From assembly GCA_902619615.1 (NCBI GenBank), contig CACNFD010000001.1:62001-126000 (forward strand): DNA of 64,000 nt, in the 5' to 3' direction. The notes under the pieces are model-generated. The model did not search any database, was not told where the DNA came from, and saw only the letters and a list, made by a program, of their open reading frames with translations. Shown here piece by piece: positions 23,385-31,307 of this stretch. The stretch is from an uncultured SAR116 cluster alpha proteobacterium. GTDB lineage: Bacteria > Pseudomonadota > Alphaproteobacteria > Puniceispirillales > Marisalimonadaceae. Position numbers and translations under genes: made by a program. The stretch's first letter is position 1. Each line of letters starts with the position of its first letter.

Positions 23385-23398
23385 CAAACTATAGTTTG
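23385..23398. promoter_or_regulatory. perfect 14-base palindrome, candidate operator
   Basis: The sequence CAAACTATAGTTTG is a perfect palindrome. It sits in the short gap between the divergent starts of the flavin monooxygenase (minus) and the FAH-fold hydratase (plus). Its placement suits an operator that controls both genes. No regulator gene lies next to it, so a distant protein would have to bind it. Confidence 0.4.
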
Positions 23399-23454
23399 TA
23401 ATAATATAAATTTTTTATAAGATATTTCTACATGATTTTTGTAAAGGATTAATT

Positions 23455-24228
23455 ATGAATAGATTAGAGCAAATTGCACAATTTATGTTGGACCAACATA
23501 ATTCAAAACAAAACTATGAAAACTTACCAGAAACATTGATGCCTAAAGATTTTGATGAAGCTTATAAAATACAAGAAATCTTTCAAGAAAATTCTGGAAG
23601 AGGTGGCTTGGGTGGTTTTAAAATTGCTTTAGCCTCTAAAGTGCAACAACAACTATGTGGGATAGACCATCCTGTTGCTGGTGGTATTTTTGCAAATGAA
23701 ATCAAGTCAAGTCCTTCTACCTTTGAATTAGAAAACTTTCATGGATTAGGATTGGAATTCGAAATAGCTGTAACATTATCAGATGATTTGAAACCTGAAA
23801 TGGGACCATTTAATAAAGATAATATTAGAGAATTTATAAAATCCCTGTCACCAGTTTTTGAGTTAATTATAGATCGAAATGCAGATTATTCTAACATAAA
23901 TCCACTATCAATGATAACAGATAATGCTTGGTGCTCAGGAATAGTTATGGGCAAAGAACTTCCAAATTGGGAAAAATTAAACCTAGATATTGTTAGATCA
24001 CAATTACTTTGGAATGATGAAATTCCCCAAGACGCAATGATAAAGGACGCTAATCCACTTGAGTCACTATCTTGGGTTTCGAACCTATTAACTTCATTGG
24101 GAAGGACCATCCCAAAACATAGTGTTATAATTACTGGAAGTGTAATTAAAACACGCGCTCCTCAAAAGGGTGATCATATTATATATAAGGTAGGGGAATT
24201 ATCACAGGTGGAGATTAAAATAAATTAG
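23455..24228 (+). CDS. 2-keto-4-pentenoate hydratase-like FAH-superfamily enzyme
   Basis: The 257 residues resemble 2-oxopent-4-enoate hydratase (MhpD/XylJ type) and the related decarboxylases. These act on 2-hydroxy-dienoates late in meta-cleavage of aromatics. The acidic metal ligands are seen in LGLEFEIAV. GGFKIALAS near residue 55 and the C-terminal ITGSVIKTRAPQKGDHI segment support the call. AAAGGA precedes the ATG. The gene is divergent from a flavin monooxygenase and overlaps the convergent TauE-like gene by 14 bases. No meta-cleavage dioxygenase is in the window, so the pathway is not established. Confidence 0.75.
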   Translation: MNRLEQIAQFMLDQHNSKQNYENLPETLMPKDFDEAYKIQEIFQENSGRGGLGGFKIALASKVQQQLCGIDHPVAGGIFANEIKSSPSTFELENFHGLGLEFEIAVTLSDDLKPEMGPFNKDNIREFIKSLSPVFELIIDRNADYSNINPLSMITDNAWCSGIVMGKELPNWEKLNLDIVRSQLLWNDEIPQDAMIKDANPLESLSWVSNLLTSLGRTIPKHSVIITGSVIKTRAPQKGDHIIYKVGELSQVEIKIN

Positions 24229-25003
24229 CGATATTAAATAACCCAAAATTTAAAATAGATTGTATAATCATGTTAATTGCCGAGAAACTAAAAAAAACAA
24301 GTAACAAATTTCTAAATGTTTTAGCATTTATTTTATTTCTAAGTTTTTCTCCTATTTGAAATCCTATTATGCCAATTACTGATCCAAGAGCACCATATAT
24401 AAACATATTAGGCTGAAATACCCCTGTTGCTATATATCCAATAGAAACGGGTATGCAACCAATCATTATCAAAAAACCACTAACATCAACAAATTGTTTA
24501 GGTTTTACATTTTTCATTAATAAATACATAGTTACTGGAACTGCCCATATCGATGCTGCCCCACCAAAAATACCTCCAAGTGTACCCAGACTAGTTTGCC
24601 ACAAACTATCACGTTTTGGCTTCATTTTAAAACTGAAGCCAAAAATTTGTAAACTTACAAATAAAAGAACTGCAATCGCAAAAATGAGACGAACTACATT
24701 GTCTCCAATTTCATTTGCATAAAAAGAAGTAATTAAGATAAATACCACAAGAGAAATAGCAAAATATTTATAATTTTTTATTAAGTCTCGAGGATCATCT
24801 GCCTTACTAAACTGCCAAATGTTAGTAACTGTCATCGGTATAAGGTTTAGTCCTAAAGCCATTAATGGTGAAACAAAAAATGTCATTATAGTAATTGCTG
24901 TTGTTGGAAGACCAATTCCTAACACTCCTTTGACAATTCCAGCCATAAGAAAAGCGAAACTTATCATTAAAGCAACTTCATTTGAGTCAGTTGATATATC
25001 CAA
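24215..25003 (-). CDS. TauE/SafE (TSUP) family membrane transporter
   Basis: This 262-residue integral membrane protein belongs to the TauE/SafE sulfite-exporter family. It has about eight hydrophobic segments and the internal repeat with GIVKGVLGIGLPTTAI near the start and GGIFGGAASIWAVPV in the middle. Known members export sulfite, sulfoacetate or other small organic acids. It overlaps the convergent hydratase by 14 bases. It lies downstream of the broken EamA gene on the same strand. The transported compound is unknown. Confidence 0.85.
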   Translation of the reverse strand: MDISTDSNEVALMISFAFLMAGIVKGVLGIGLPTTAITIMTFFVSPLMALGLNLIPMTVTNIWQFSKADDPRDLIKNYKYFAISLVVFILITSFYANEIGDNVVRLIFAIAVLLFVSLQIFGFSFKMKPKRDSLWQTSLGTLGGIFGGAASIWAVPVTMYLLMKNVKPKQFVDVSGFLIMIGCIPVSIGYIATGVFQPNMFIYGALGSVIGIIGFQIGEKLRNKINAKTFRNLLLVFFSFSAINMIIQSILNFGLFNIANLF

Positions 25004-25089
25004 TTATTAAACCTTGATGAATGTTATTCTATAAAATTTTTAATATCATGTATTTCATAATTAACTTACTCAATTCTTTGTAAAAAAAA

Positions 25090-25930
25090 TCAGTTCAGCC
25101 TTAAAATTATTACACCAAAAAATAAACCTAATATTAATAAACTTTTAGTTAAATTTATCTTCTCCTTTAAGAAAAATAATCCCAATAAAACAGCAAATAG
25201 GATAGAAGTTTCTCTCAAAGATGAGACCACATCTATAGGTAAATATAAACATGCCCATACAACTATACCATAAGCCACATAAGATGCAGTTCCACCAATA
25301 AAAAAATACATTTTCCCAGAAAGAATTATTCTTTTCAAAATTTCTTTTTCTTTCCAATGCGCAAAAACATAAAAGATAAATCCATTGACTATTGTCGTTA
25401 CACTATAAAATCCTACAGGATTTTGTGTAACTCTTGCTCCATATCCATCTACAAGAGAATAGCTAGCAATAAAAAACCCTGTAATAACAGCCAAAACAAA
25501 GCCTTTAACCTCAGATTGCTTAAGTAGAAATTGTTTCAACCCATAAATTATCAAAGAAAATGAAATTAAAAAAATAGCAAAGATTTCTTGTTTTGAAATT
25601 TCTTCATGAAAAAACAAAAAACTTACTATTAAAATAATTAATGGAGACAAACCTCTTGCTATAGGATAAATCTCTGACAATTCTCCATATCTATATGCAT
25701 TAAAAGGAAAACTTGATAAAAAAAATGTAATAAAGAGCTAGCTAATATGAATTTCAAACCATCTATATAGGCAATCCAAAAAATAAAATACCAATTATGG
25801 CAAATGGAATATGACCTAGAACCATTGAAGTCATACTTAAGAATTTATCTTCAGATCCCTTTAAAACAAAATTCCAAGTAGCGTGTAGAAAAGCAGCGAA
25901 TAAAACCGCAATAATAATGAATGTTTCTAT
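25090..25930 (-). pseudogene. EamA/DMT-family transporter, broken by frameshifts
   Basis: An open 196-residue frame (25090-25680) covers only the last two-thirds of a ten-helix EamA transporter, from SEIYPIARG to the C-terminus. The missing N-terminus is found upstream in other frames. ETFIIIAVLFAAFLHATWNF begins right after an ATA codon at 25928-25930, where ATG is expected. The frame then hits TAG at 25763-25765. A one-base loss near 25770 restores it as YIDGLKFILASSLLHFFYQ. A second one-base loss near 25701 is needed to join LNAYRYGELSEIYP. AAAGG stands before the ATA codon. Two frameshifts plus a lost start codon suggest a true pseudogene. Sequence errors or a start at another codon remain possible. 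Confidence 0.75.
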
Positions 25931-25950
25931 AATAAAATACCTTTACTCTA

Positions 25951-25973
25951 TTAGATTAATTTTACTAATCTAA
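25951..25973. repeat. short perfect inverted repeat upstream of the EamA remnant
   Basis: TTAGATTA at 25951-25958 and TAATCTAA at 25966-25973 form a perfect 8-base inverted repeat with a 7-base spacer. It lies about 20 bases upstream of the former start of the EamA gene. It could have been its operator or promoter region, or a weak hairpin after the ThDP enzyme gene. There is no T-run to make it a convincing terminator. Confidence 0.3.
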
Positions 25974-26027
25974 TCTAATTACAGTAGCAAAGAATTTTTT
26001 AAATAAAAATAGAACATGAGAGCTAAA

Positions 26028-26096
26028 AGTTTTGAGTTTCATTTGGTAAAATCTAACTTAATCTCATCAATTCAAACCAGATGAATTCTCAAAACT
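26028..26096 (-). repeat. 9-base inverted repeat downstream of ThDP enzyme gene
   Basis: AGTTTTGAG (26028-26036) and CTCAAAACT (26088-26096) are perfect inverted copies. Between them TCATC and GATGA can pair as an inner stem. On the minus strand the outer stem is followed by TTTT. It lies about 50 bases after the stop of the ThDP enzyme and could be a long 3' hairpin or terminator. The large loop makes this uncertain. The rest of the gap from 25931 to 26144 shows nothing else I can name. Confidence 0.3.
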
Positions 26097-26144
26097 ATGT
26101 CTTTGTATATAATGTTTATTTCAAATTTATTACATTAAAAATAT

Positions 26145-27716
26145 TTAAATCAAAACTTCAATTAGAAATGGGCCTTTTTCTTTAAGTCCATGTTTAAAAT
26201 ATTTTACTAAATCTTCAATATTATCAACTTTAACAGCGTCAACTCCCATGCCCTTTGATATAGAGACCCAATCTAATGCTGGATCTTTTAAAGACAACAT
26301 TTCCATTGCTGATTTTCCTGGGTTATCAACACCTACATTTGTTAATTCTCCTTGAAGGATCTTGTAGCTTTGGTTTGCAAAAATAAATACAACTATATCT
26401 AAATTTTCTCTTGCCATAGTCCATAAAGACTGGACAGTATACATGGCACTTCCATCACCTTCTAATGAAATAACTTTTTGATCTGGAGATGATATTGCCG
26501 CTCCAATTGATACAGGCATTCCAAATCCTATAGACCCTCCACAGTTATTCAGCCACGTATGTGGTTGTGATCCTGAAGTTTGATAAAAAAATTCTCTTCC
26601 AGTAGTTACAGATTCATCAACTATGATTGCATTTTCTGGGATTAATGCACCTAATACCATTCCCAATGACATTGGGTTAATTGGACCTTTAGGAATGTCT
26701 GGGATATCAAGTTTTGAAATGGTACTAGGAATATTATTTGATATTCCAATCCTATCTGATAACTCTTCCACAACTGTAGTGATATCATCTGATATAGAAG
26801 CTAATTCAAAAAATTTAGTAGAATCTTGTGTTAAGATTCCAGGCTTATTTGGATATGCAAAAAAAGCGACTGGTCGTCTAGCCCCTATTATTATAATGGT
26901 GTCAAAGTCTTTAAGAACTTCAACTGCTTTATCAACAACATATGGTATTCTTACAGAATTAATTCTCCCCGCACCTTTATCTAATCGAGCATTAAACCAG
27001 TCAGTTTTAATTGGACAGCCTATTTTGTCAGCTACTTTTGCTAATTTGATAAGATTATTTTCTTCTAAAGCCTCACCGCCAACAAGTATTAGAGGATTCT
27101 TTGCATCTTGAAGTTGTAAGATTGCTTCGTCAATTAGTTTAGAAGAAACAATATTAGATTTCATATTTAATTCAATCGACTCAATTTTGCTTCCTTCATT
27201 CCATGCAGTATCACCAGGCAAAATTAAAGTTGCAATTTGCCCAGGTTTTATATTTGCTTGTCCAATTGCTTCAGCTCCGTCCTTTGCAATATCTTTTGAA
27301 GATTTGCTTGTTTTTACCCAATGTGAAACTGGCCTTGCTATTCCTTCAATATCTGAAGTTAAAGGAGCATTCAATTTTATATGATCAAGAGCGTGCTCGC
27401 CTACTATATTAACAATTCCTGAATAAGCTTTTTTTGCGTTATGCAAGTTTGCAAGGCCATTTGCTAATCCAGGACCTAAATGTAGTAAAGTTGATGCTGG
27501 TGATCTTTTCATTCTAAAGTAACCATCAGCAGCACCAGTAGCACAACCCTCAAAAAGACATAAAACACTTCGCATATTTTGATATTTATCTAAAGCTGCA
27601 ACGAAATGCATTTCTGATGTTCCAGGATTTGTAAAACAGACTTCAACATTACCTTGTAATAAAGTACCAACTAAACTTTCTGCTCCGTTCACAAGACCCT
27701 CCAATCTTATTTTCAT
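26145..27716 (-). CDS. thiamine diphosphate-dependent enzyme, acetolactate synthase-like
   Basis: The 523-residue protein belongs to the ThDP enzyme family of acetolactate synthase, benzoylformate decarboxylase and similar 2-keto acid enzymes. The ThDP-activating glutamate is E56 in LFEGCATGAADGY. The ThDP/Mg motif runs from GDGSAMYTVQSLW to FIFANQSYKIL near residues 415-450. No IlvN-type regulatory gene is nearby and the protein is shorter than IlvB (about 570), so it is probably a catabolic decarboxylase or carboligase, not the branched-chain biosynthetic enzyme. It is divergent from the SCP2-like gene. Confidence 0.8.
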   Translation of the reverse strand: MKIRLEGLVNGAESLVGTLLQGNVEVCFTNPGTSEMHFVAALDKYQNMRSVLCLFEGCATGAADGYFRMKRSPASTLLHLGPGLANGLANLHNAKKAYSGIVNIVGEHALDHIKLNAPLTSDIEGIARPVSHWVKTSKSSKDIAKDGAEAIGQANIKPGQIATLILPGDTAWNEGSKIESIELNMKSNIVSSKLIDEAILQLQDAKNPLILVGGEALEENNLIKLAKVADKIGCPIKTDWFNARLDKGAGRINSVRIPYVVDKAVEVLKDFDTIIIIGARRPVAFFAYPNKPGILTQDSTKFFELASISDDITTVVEELSDRIGISNNIPSTISKLDIPDIPKGPINPMSLGMVLGALIPENAIIVDESVTTGREFFYQTSGSQPHTWLNNCGGSIGFGMPVSIGAAISSPDQKVISLEGDGSAMYTVQSLWTMARENLDIVVFIFANQSYKILQGELTNVGVDNPGKSAMEMLSLKDPALDWVSISKGMGVDAVKVDNIEDLVKYFKHGLKEKGPFLIEVLI

Positions 27717-27795
27717 TTAACATATCAAATTAAAAATCTAATTGGTAATAATTTAATTTTATGTAAAACTTTACAGAAATTATATTGAGAATTTT

Positions 27796-28170
27796 ATGTT
27801 TAAATCTTTAATCGATGACAATGAAAAACGAAGCCAACTTTCTATTATGGCTCAATATCTAAACACATGTTTTATGATTAGTACAATCGAGAACGAGTAT
27901 TTAGTAAATATTGAAAAAGGTGTTGTAAAAAATGTAGAAGAAGGACCTTTTGTAATGCCAAGCTATGTTTTTAAATTAACTGCACCTAAGAACGAGTGGA
28001 TAAAATTTTTACAAAATACTCCTCAACCGGGATCACACGATATTATAGCAATGCTTCGAAGAAAAGTTTTAAAATTTGAAGGTGATCTACATCCTTTAAT
28101 GTCTCACTTGTTATACTTTAAATTACTTCTAGCCTCCCTAAGACCAGTGGAGAATAAAATTGAAAATTGA
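27796..28170 (+). CDS. small SCP2-like sterol/lipid-carrier domain protein
   Basis: I recognise this 124-residue protein only loosely. The pattern EYLVNIEKGVVKNVEEG, the segment MLRRKVLKFEGDLHPLMSHLLYFKLLL and the overall length resemble a single SCP2 (sterol carrier protein 2) domain, a fold that binds acyl chains in a hydrophobic tunnel. No transmembrane segment or signal peptide is seen. The gene overlaps the next gene, an alpha/beta hydrolase, by 11 bases. Translational coupling and a shared hydrophobic substrate are likely. It is divergent from the ThDP enzyme gene. Confidence 0.6.
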   Translation: MFKSLIDDNEKRSQLSIMAQYLNTCFMISTIENEYLVNIEKGVVKNVEEGPFVMPSYVFKLTAPKNEWIKFLQNTPQPGSHDIIAMLRRKVLKFEGDLHPLMSHLLYFKLLLASLRPVENKIEN

Positions 28171-28999
28171 AAAAGAACCTATTTCTGGTCAATATGGGAA
28201 ATTTAAAATTGATGGTATTGACTATAGAATATACTGGGAAGAAGCAGGCCAGGGTATTCCTCTGGTATGTTTACATACGGCAGGTTCAGATGGAAGACAA
28301 TATAGAGCTCTTTTAAATGATAAAAAGATCCTAGAAAGATTTAGGGTAATTGTATTTGATATGCCATGGCATGGGAAATCATCACCACCCGAAAATGCAC
28401 AAATTCAAAATTATAAATTATCTACTGATTTTTATATTTCCCAAATCATGAGTTTTATTGATGGTCTTGAATTAATAAAACCAGTTGTAATGGGTTGTTC
28501 TATAGGAGGAAGAATTATTCTTCATTTAGCTATAAATTTTCCAGAGAAATTTAGAGCTTTAATAGGTCTACAAAGTGCTGGTCATTTAGATCCTTATTAC
28601 GATATCAGTTGGTTACATAGACAAGATGTACATGGAGGAGAAGTGTGCGGAGGAATTGCCTATGGCCTAATGGCACCAACAAGTCCTGAAAGTCATAAGT
28701 TTGAAACAATGTGGCATTACATGCAGAGTGGACCTGGAATTTTTAAAGGCGACTTATTTTTTTATAAATTCGATGGAAATATCGGCAATGAAATAAAAAA
28801 AATTGATAATTCAAAATGTCCAATTTATTTATTAACTGGTGAATATGATTACTCAGCAACACCAGAGGAAACGAAATCACTTGCTGACACTATAGGTATA
28901 GAAATGATCAAAATGAAAAATGTAGGTCACTTTCCAATGAGTGAAAATCCAAAAGAATTTTTAAAATATCTACATCCAGTCTTAAATAAAATTAATTAG
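28160..28999 (+). CDS. alpha/beta-fold hydrolase
   Basis: The 279-residue enzyme has the alpha/beta hydrolase fold. The oxyanion segment is LVCLHTAGSDGRQYR, the nucleophile elbow is GCSIGG (Ser in the GxSxG position), the acid is in LLTGEYDYS, and the catalytic His is in VGHFPMSENP. This spacing fits carboxylesterases and carbon-carbon hydrolases of ring-cleavage pathways. The substrate is unknown. The start overlaps the SCP2-like gene by 11 bases. The stop directly abuts the stop of the convergent SDR gene. Confidence 0.85.
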   Translation: MKIEKEPISGQYGKFKIDGIDYRIYWEEAGQGIPLVCLHTAGSDGRQYRALLNDKKILERFRVIVFDMPWHGKSSPPENAQIQNYKLSTDFYISQIMSFIDGLELIKPVVMGCSIGGRIILHLAINFPEKFRALIGLQSAGHLDPYYDISWLHRQDVHGGEVCGGIAYGLMAPTSPESHKFETMWHYMQSGPGIFKGDLFFYKFDGNIGNEIKKIDNSKCPIYLLTGEYDYSATPEETKSLADTIGIEMIKMKNVGHFPMSENPKEFLKYLHPVLNKIN

Positions 29000-29761
29000 C
29001 TACCAGTCTTTTCCAGCTGTCCATCCACCATCTACGATTAAATTTGTTCCAGTACAAAAACTTGCTTCGTCACTTGCAAGATATAATACTGCACTAGAAA
29101 TTTCATTAGGTTCCCCCCAACGTTTCATGGCGTGCAAGTTCCTTACTTTTTGAGAAGCTTCTTCATCTTGAAAATATCTTTCTGTTAATGGAGTTCTAAT
29201 AACACCTGGTCCAATAGCATTTACTCTAATATCATACTTCGCTAGATCTACTGCTAGTTGCTTAGTTATTCCCGCAGTAGCATGTTTAGAGGCAGTATAA
29301 GCGCACCTATTAGGCGCAGAAGTTACGCTTAAAGTCGAAGAAGTAATTACAATATTACCCTTTATTTTTTTTTCGATGCAGTGCTTTGCAAATGTTTGTG
29401 CAGTTATAAAAACTCCAGTAACGTTTATATCAATAACCTTTCTCCATTCTTCAATAGACAATTCTAAAGGAGAGACAATTTCTCTTATACCTGCATTACA
29501 AAATGCAATATCTAAACTGCCAAAATGTTCATATGCATTTTTCATGTTTTCAATAGTTTCATTTTGATTTGTTACATCTAATTTAAATGGCTCAGCATTA
29601 CCACCTGCAGATTTTATTTCTTTAGCCACCCTGCTAGCCATATCAAAATCTAAATCTGAAACAGCTACATTTGCACCTTCTTTTGCAAAACTTAAACCTG
29701 TTTGACGACCAATTCCACCTGCTGCTCCAGTAATAAAAACAGTTTTGTCTGTAAATCTCAT
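29000..29761 (-). CDS. short-chain dehydrogenase/reductase
   Basis: This 253-residue classical SDR oxidises or reduces a hydroxyl/keto group using NAD(P). The cofactor motif TGAAGGIG lies at 11-18, an Asp at the end of the second strand (VSDLDF) suggests NAD, and NAG is present in AFCNAGI. The catalytic Ser-Tyr-Lys is represented by ITSSTLS and YTASK. The C-terminal LIVDGGWTAGKDW is typical. The gene is alone on the minus strand, facing the hydrolase at zero distance and divergent from the RidA gene. The substrate is not evident. Confidence 0.88.
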   Translation of the reverse strand: MRFTDKTVFITGAAGGIGRQTGLSFAKEGANVAVSDLDFDMASRVAKEIKSAGGNAEPFKLDVTNQNETIENMKNAYEHFGSLDIAFCNAGIREIVSPLELSIEEWRKVIDINVTGVFITAQTFAKHCIEKKIKGNIVITSSTLSVTSAPNRCAYTASKHATAGITKQLAVDLAKYDIRVNAIGPGVIRTPLTERYFQDEEASQKVRNLHAMKRWGEPNEISSAVLYLASDEASFCTGTNLIVDGGWTAGKDW

Positions 29762-29838
29762 TGAAAAATCCCCCTGTTAATGCAAAGTTTATTTGAATTA
29801 GCCTTTTTGACAACATTAATCTTTATTGGAGTAATCGA

Positions 29839-30225
29839 TTGGACATAGAACATTTAGTATTTGAAAATGGACCTAAAAGAGTTGGTCCCTTTAGTCATGC
29901 TGTTAAAGCTGGTGAATTTATTTTTATTACTGGACAAATGCCAACATTGCCAGAAAATCCTGACGTACTAGTGAGTAATGATGTTGAAAAACAAACACAT
30001 CAAGTTATGAAAAATCTAATTAGTGTTTTAGATAATTGTGGCTCTTCACTCGAGAGAGTAACTTTCGTTAGAGTGTATCTAGTTAACTTCCAAGACTTCG
30101 ACAAAGTCAATAAAATTTATAAATCCTATTTCAATGAAGACAAACTTCCTGCTAGAACATGTATTGGTGTAACGGGACTTGCTGTAGGTGCTTCAGTTGA
30201 GATTGATCTAGTAGCAAAAGTTTAA
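29839..30225 (+). CDS. RidA/YjgF family enamine/imine deaminase
   Basis: The 128-residue protein is a RidA-family member. These hydrolyse reactive enamines and imines released by PLP enzymes and protect against 2-aminoacrylate damage; some act in catabolism instead. The motifs GPFSHAVKAGEFIFITGQMP and PARTCIGVTGLAVGASVEIDLVA are clear, with the key Arg in PART. The start is TTG, supported by TTGGAG 8 bases upstream and by the correct N-terminus. It begins a run with the two AzlCD-like genes, suggesting a link with amino acid nitrogen. Confidence 0.9.
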   Translation: MDIEHLVFENGPKRVGPFSHAVKAGEFIFITGQMPTLPENPDVLVSNDVEKQTHQVMKNLISVLDNCGSSLERVTFVRVYLVNFQDFDKVNKIYKSYFNEDKLPARTCIGVTGLAVGASVEIDLVAKV

Positions 30226-30242
30226 ATAAGAAAAATTTGTCT

Positions 30243-30962
30243 ATGAAAAGAAAATATACCCCTTTTAAAAAAGGTATTTTTACTGGCTTTGGTTTCCCTG
30301 GCATAGGAATGAGCTCAGCAATGTTTGGATATGGTGTTTTTGCTGCAGAAGCTGGACTAGATCTATATCTGTGTTTAGGTTCAGTTTTAATATTATGGAG
30401 CATGCCTGGTATGGTTATTTTTGTGTCTCTTTTTTCAATAGGCACACCAATCTTCTTGCTATTTACTACTGTTTTATTGGCTAACATGAGACAATTTTTT
30501 TTGGTCTTATCTGGCCTTACATTAATGAATATTCACAAACATAAATTATCTTTTATTACAAAATTATTTTGGGCTCACCTTATTAGTCCCACTGGTTGGG
30601 CTGAATTAACCAAAGTAAAAAATGAAATAGACGAAAAAGATTTATTTAAATTTTTTCAAGGTCTTAGTTTGGCATTGGTAATATTTAATTCAACTACAAC
30701 AATTATTGGTTACAAATTATATGATTTTTTACCTAATGATATTGTTTCTATTCCTGTATTTATAATGCCATTATATTTAACCATCTTAATGCTAAGAGCA
30801 ATTGAAATTTATTACAGATTAGCAGTTGTTGCTGGAGGGCTTATCGGGCCCCTTTTATTTCCATATATTGGTGATTGGAGTTTGATTGTTGCAGGATTAG
30901 TTGGCGGTTCCGTTGGTTTGATGGTCAGTTATCTTTTGAATAAGGATAAAATTAATGTATGA
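30243..30962 (+). CDS. AzlC-like membrane permease (large subunit)
   Basis: This 239-residue membrane protein resembles AzlC, the large component of a two-part exporter of branched-chain amino acids. The family features are the N-terminal GIFTGFGFPGIGMSSAMFGYGVFAAEAG and MRQFFLVLSG in the middle, with about six to seven hydrophobic helices. The frame also opens at TTG 30237; the ATG at 30243 was preferred but neither has a strong ribosome site. The stop overlaps the start of the small AzlD-like gene by 8 bases. RidA lies upstream with an 11- to 17-base gap. Confidence 0.75.
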   Translation: MKRKYTPFKKGIFTGFGFPGIGMSSAMFGYGVFAAEAGLDLYLCLGSVLILWSMPGMVIFVSLFSIGTPIFLLFTTVLLANMRQFFLVLSGLTLMNIHKHKLSFITKLFWAHLISPTGWAELTKVKNEIDEKDLFKFFQGLSLALVIFNSTTTIIGYKLYDFLPNDIVSIPVFIMPLYLTILMLRAIEIYYRLAVVAGGLIGPLLFPYIGDWSLIVAGLVGGSVGLMVSYLLNKDKINV

Positions 30963-31302
30963 GAATTCAATAATTATACCTGAAATAATGCCTTGGATAA
31001 TGCTTTTAGTCGCTAGTTCAGGTATTTTTGTTTGGAGATTTTTAGGAGTAGTTTTATCTAGTAAAATCCAAAAAGATAGTTTTTTTGCAAAATGGATCAA
31101 TGCTATTGCATTTGCTATGACGACAGCTTTAATGACTAGAATTATAATTTTCCCAACAGGAGCATTGGCCGAAACTGAATTGATTGAAAGAATAGTACCT
31201 TTTTTGATTGGTATAATTATATTTTTATTTTTTCCAAAGAAACCAATTTTTGGTTTAGCAATAGGAGTGCTCTTCTTTAGCGTTGGAATATTTTTATCTT
31301 AA
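30955..31302 (+). CDS. AzlD-like small membrane subunit
   Basis: The 115-residue protein has three to four transmembrane helices and the AzlD pattern of a small partner, including VWRFLGVVLSSKI and a central FAMTTALMTRIIIFPTG. It is translated from an ATG inside the end of the AzlC-like gene, with AAGGA 8 bases upstream, so the two are coupled and form one transporter. It ends 5 bases before the convergent acyl-CoA dehydrogenase gene. The substrate is presumed to be an amino acid but is not shown. Confidence 0.75.
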   Translation: MYENSIIIPEIMPWIMLLVASSGIFVWRFLGVVLSSKIQKDSFFAKWINAIAFAMTTALMTRIIIFPTGALAETELIERIVPFLIGIIIFLFFPKKPIFGLAIGVLFFSVGIFLS

Positions 31303-31307
31303 ATATT

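Noticed and set aside
26145..27716. Biosynthetic acetolactate synthase large subunit IlvB
   Set aside because: No ilvN or ilvC gene is adjacent, and the protein is shorter than IlvB. Only the ThDP family can be supported.
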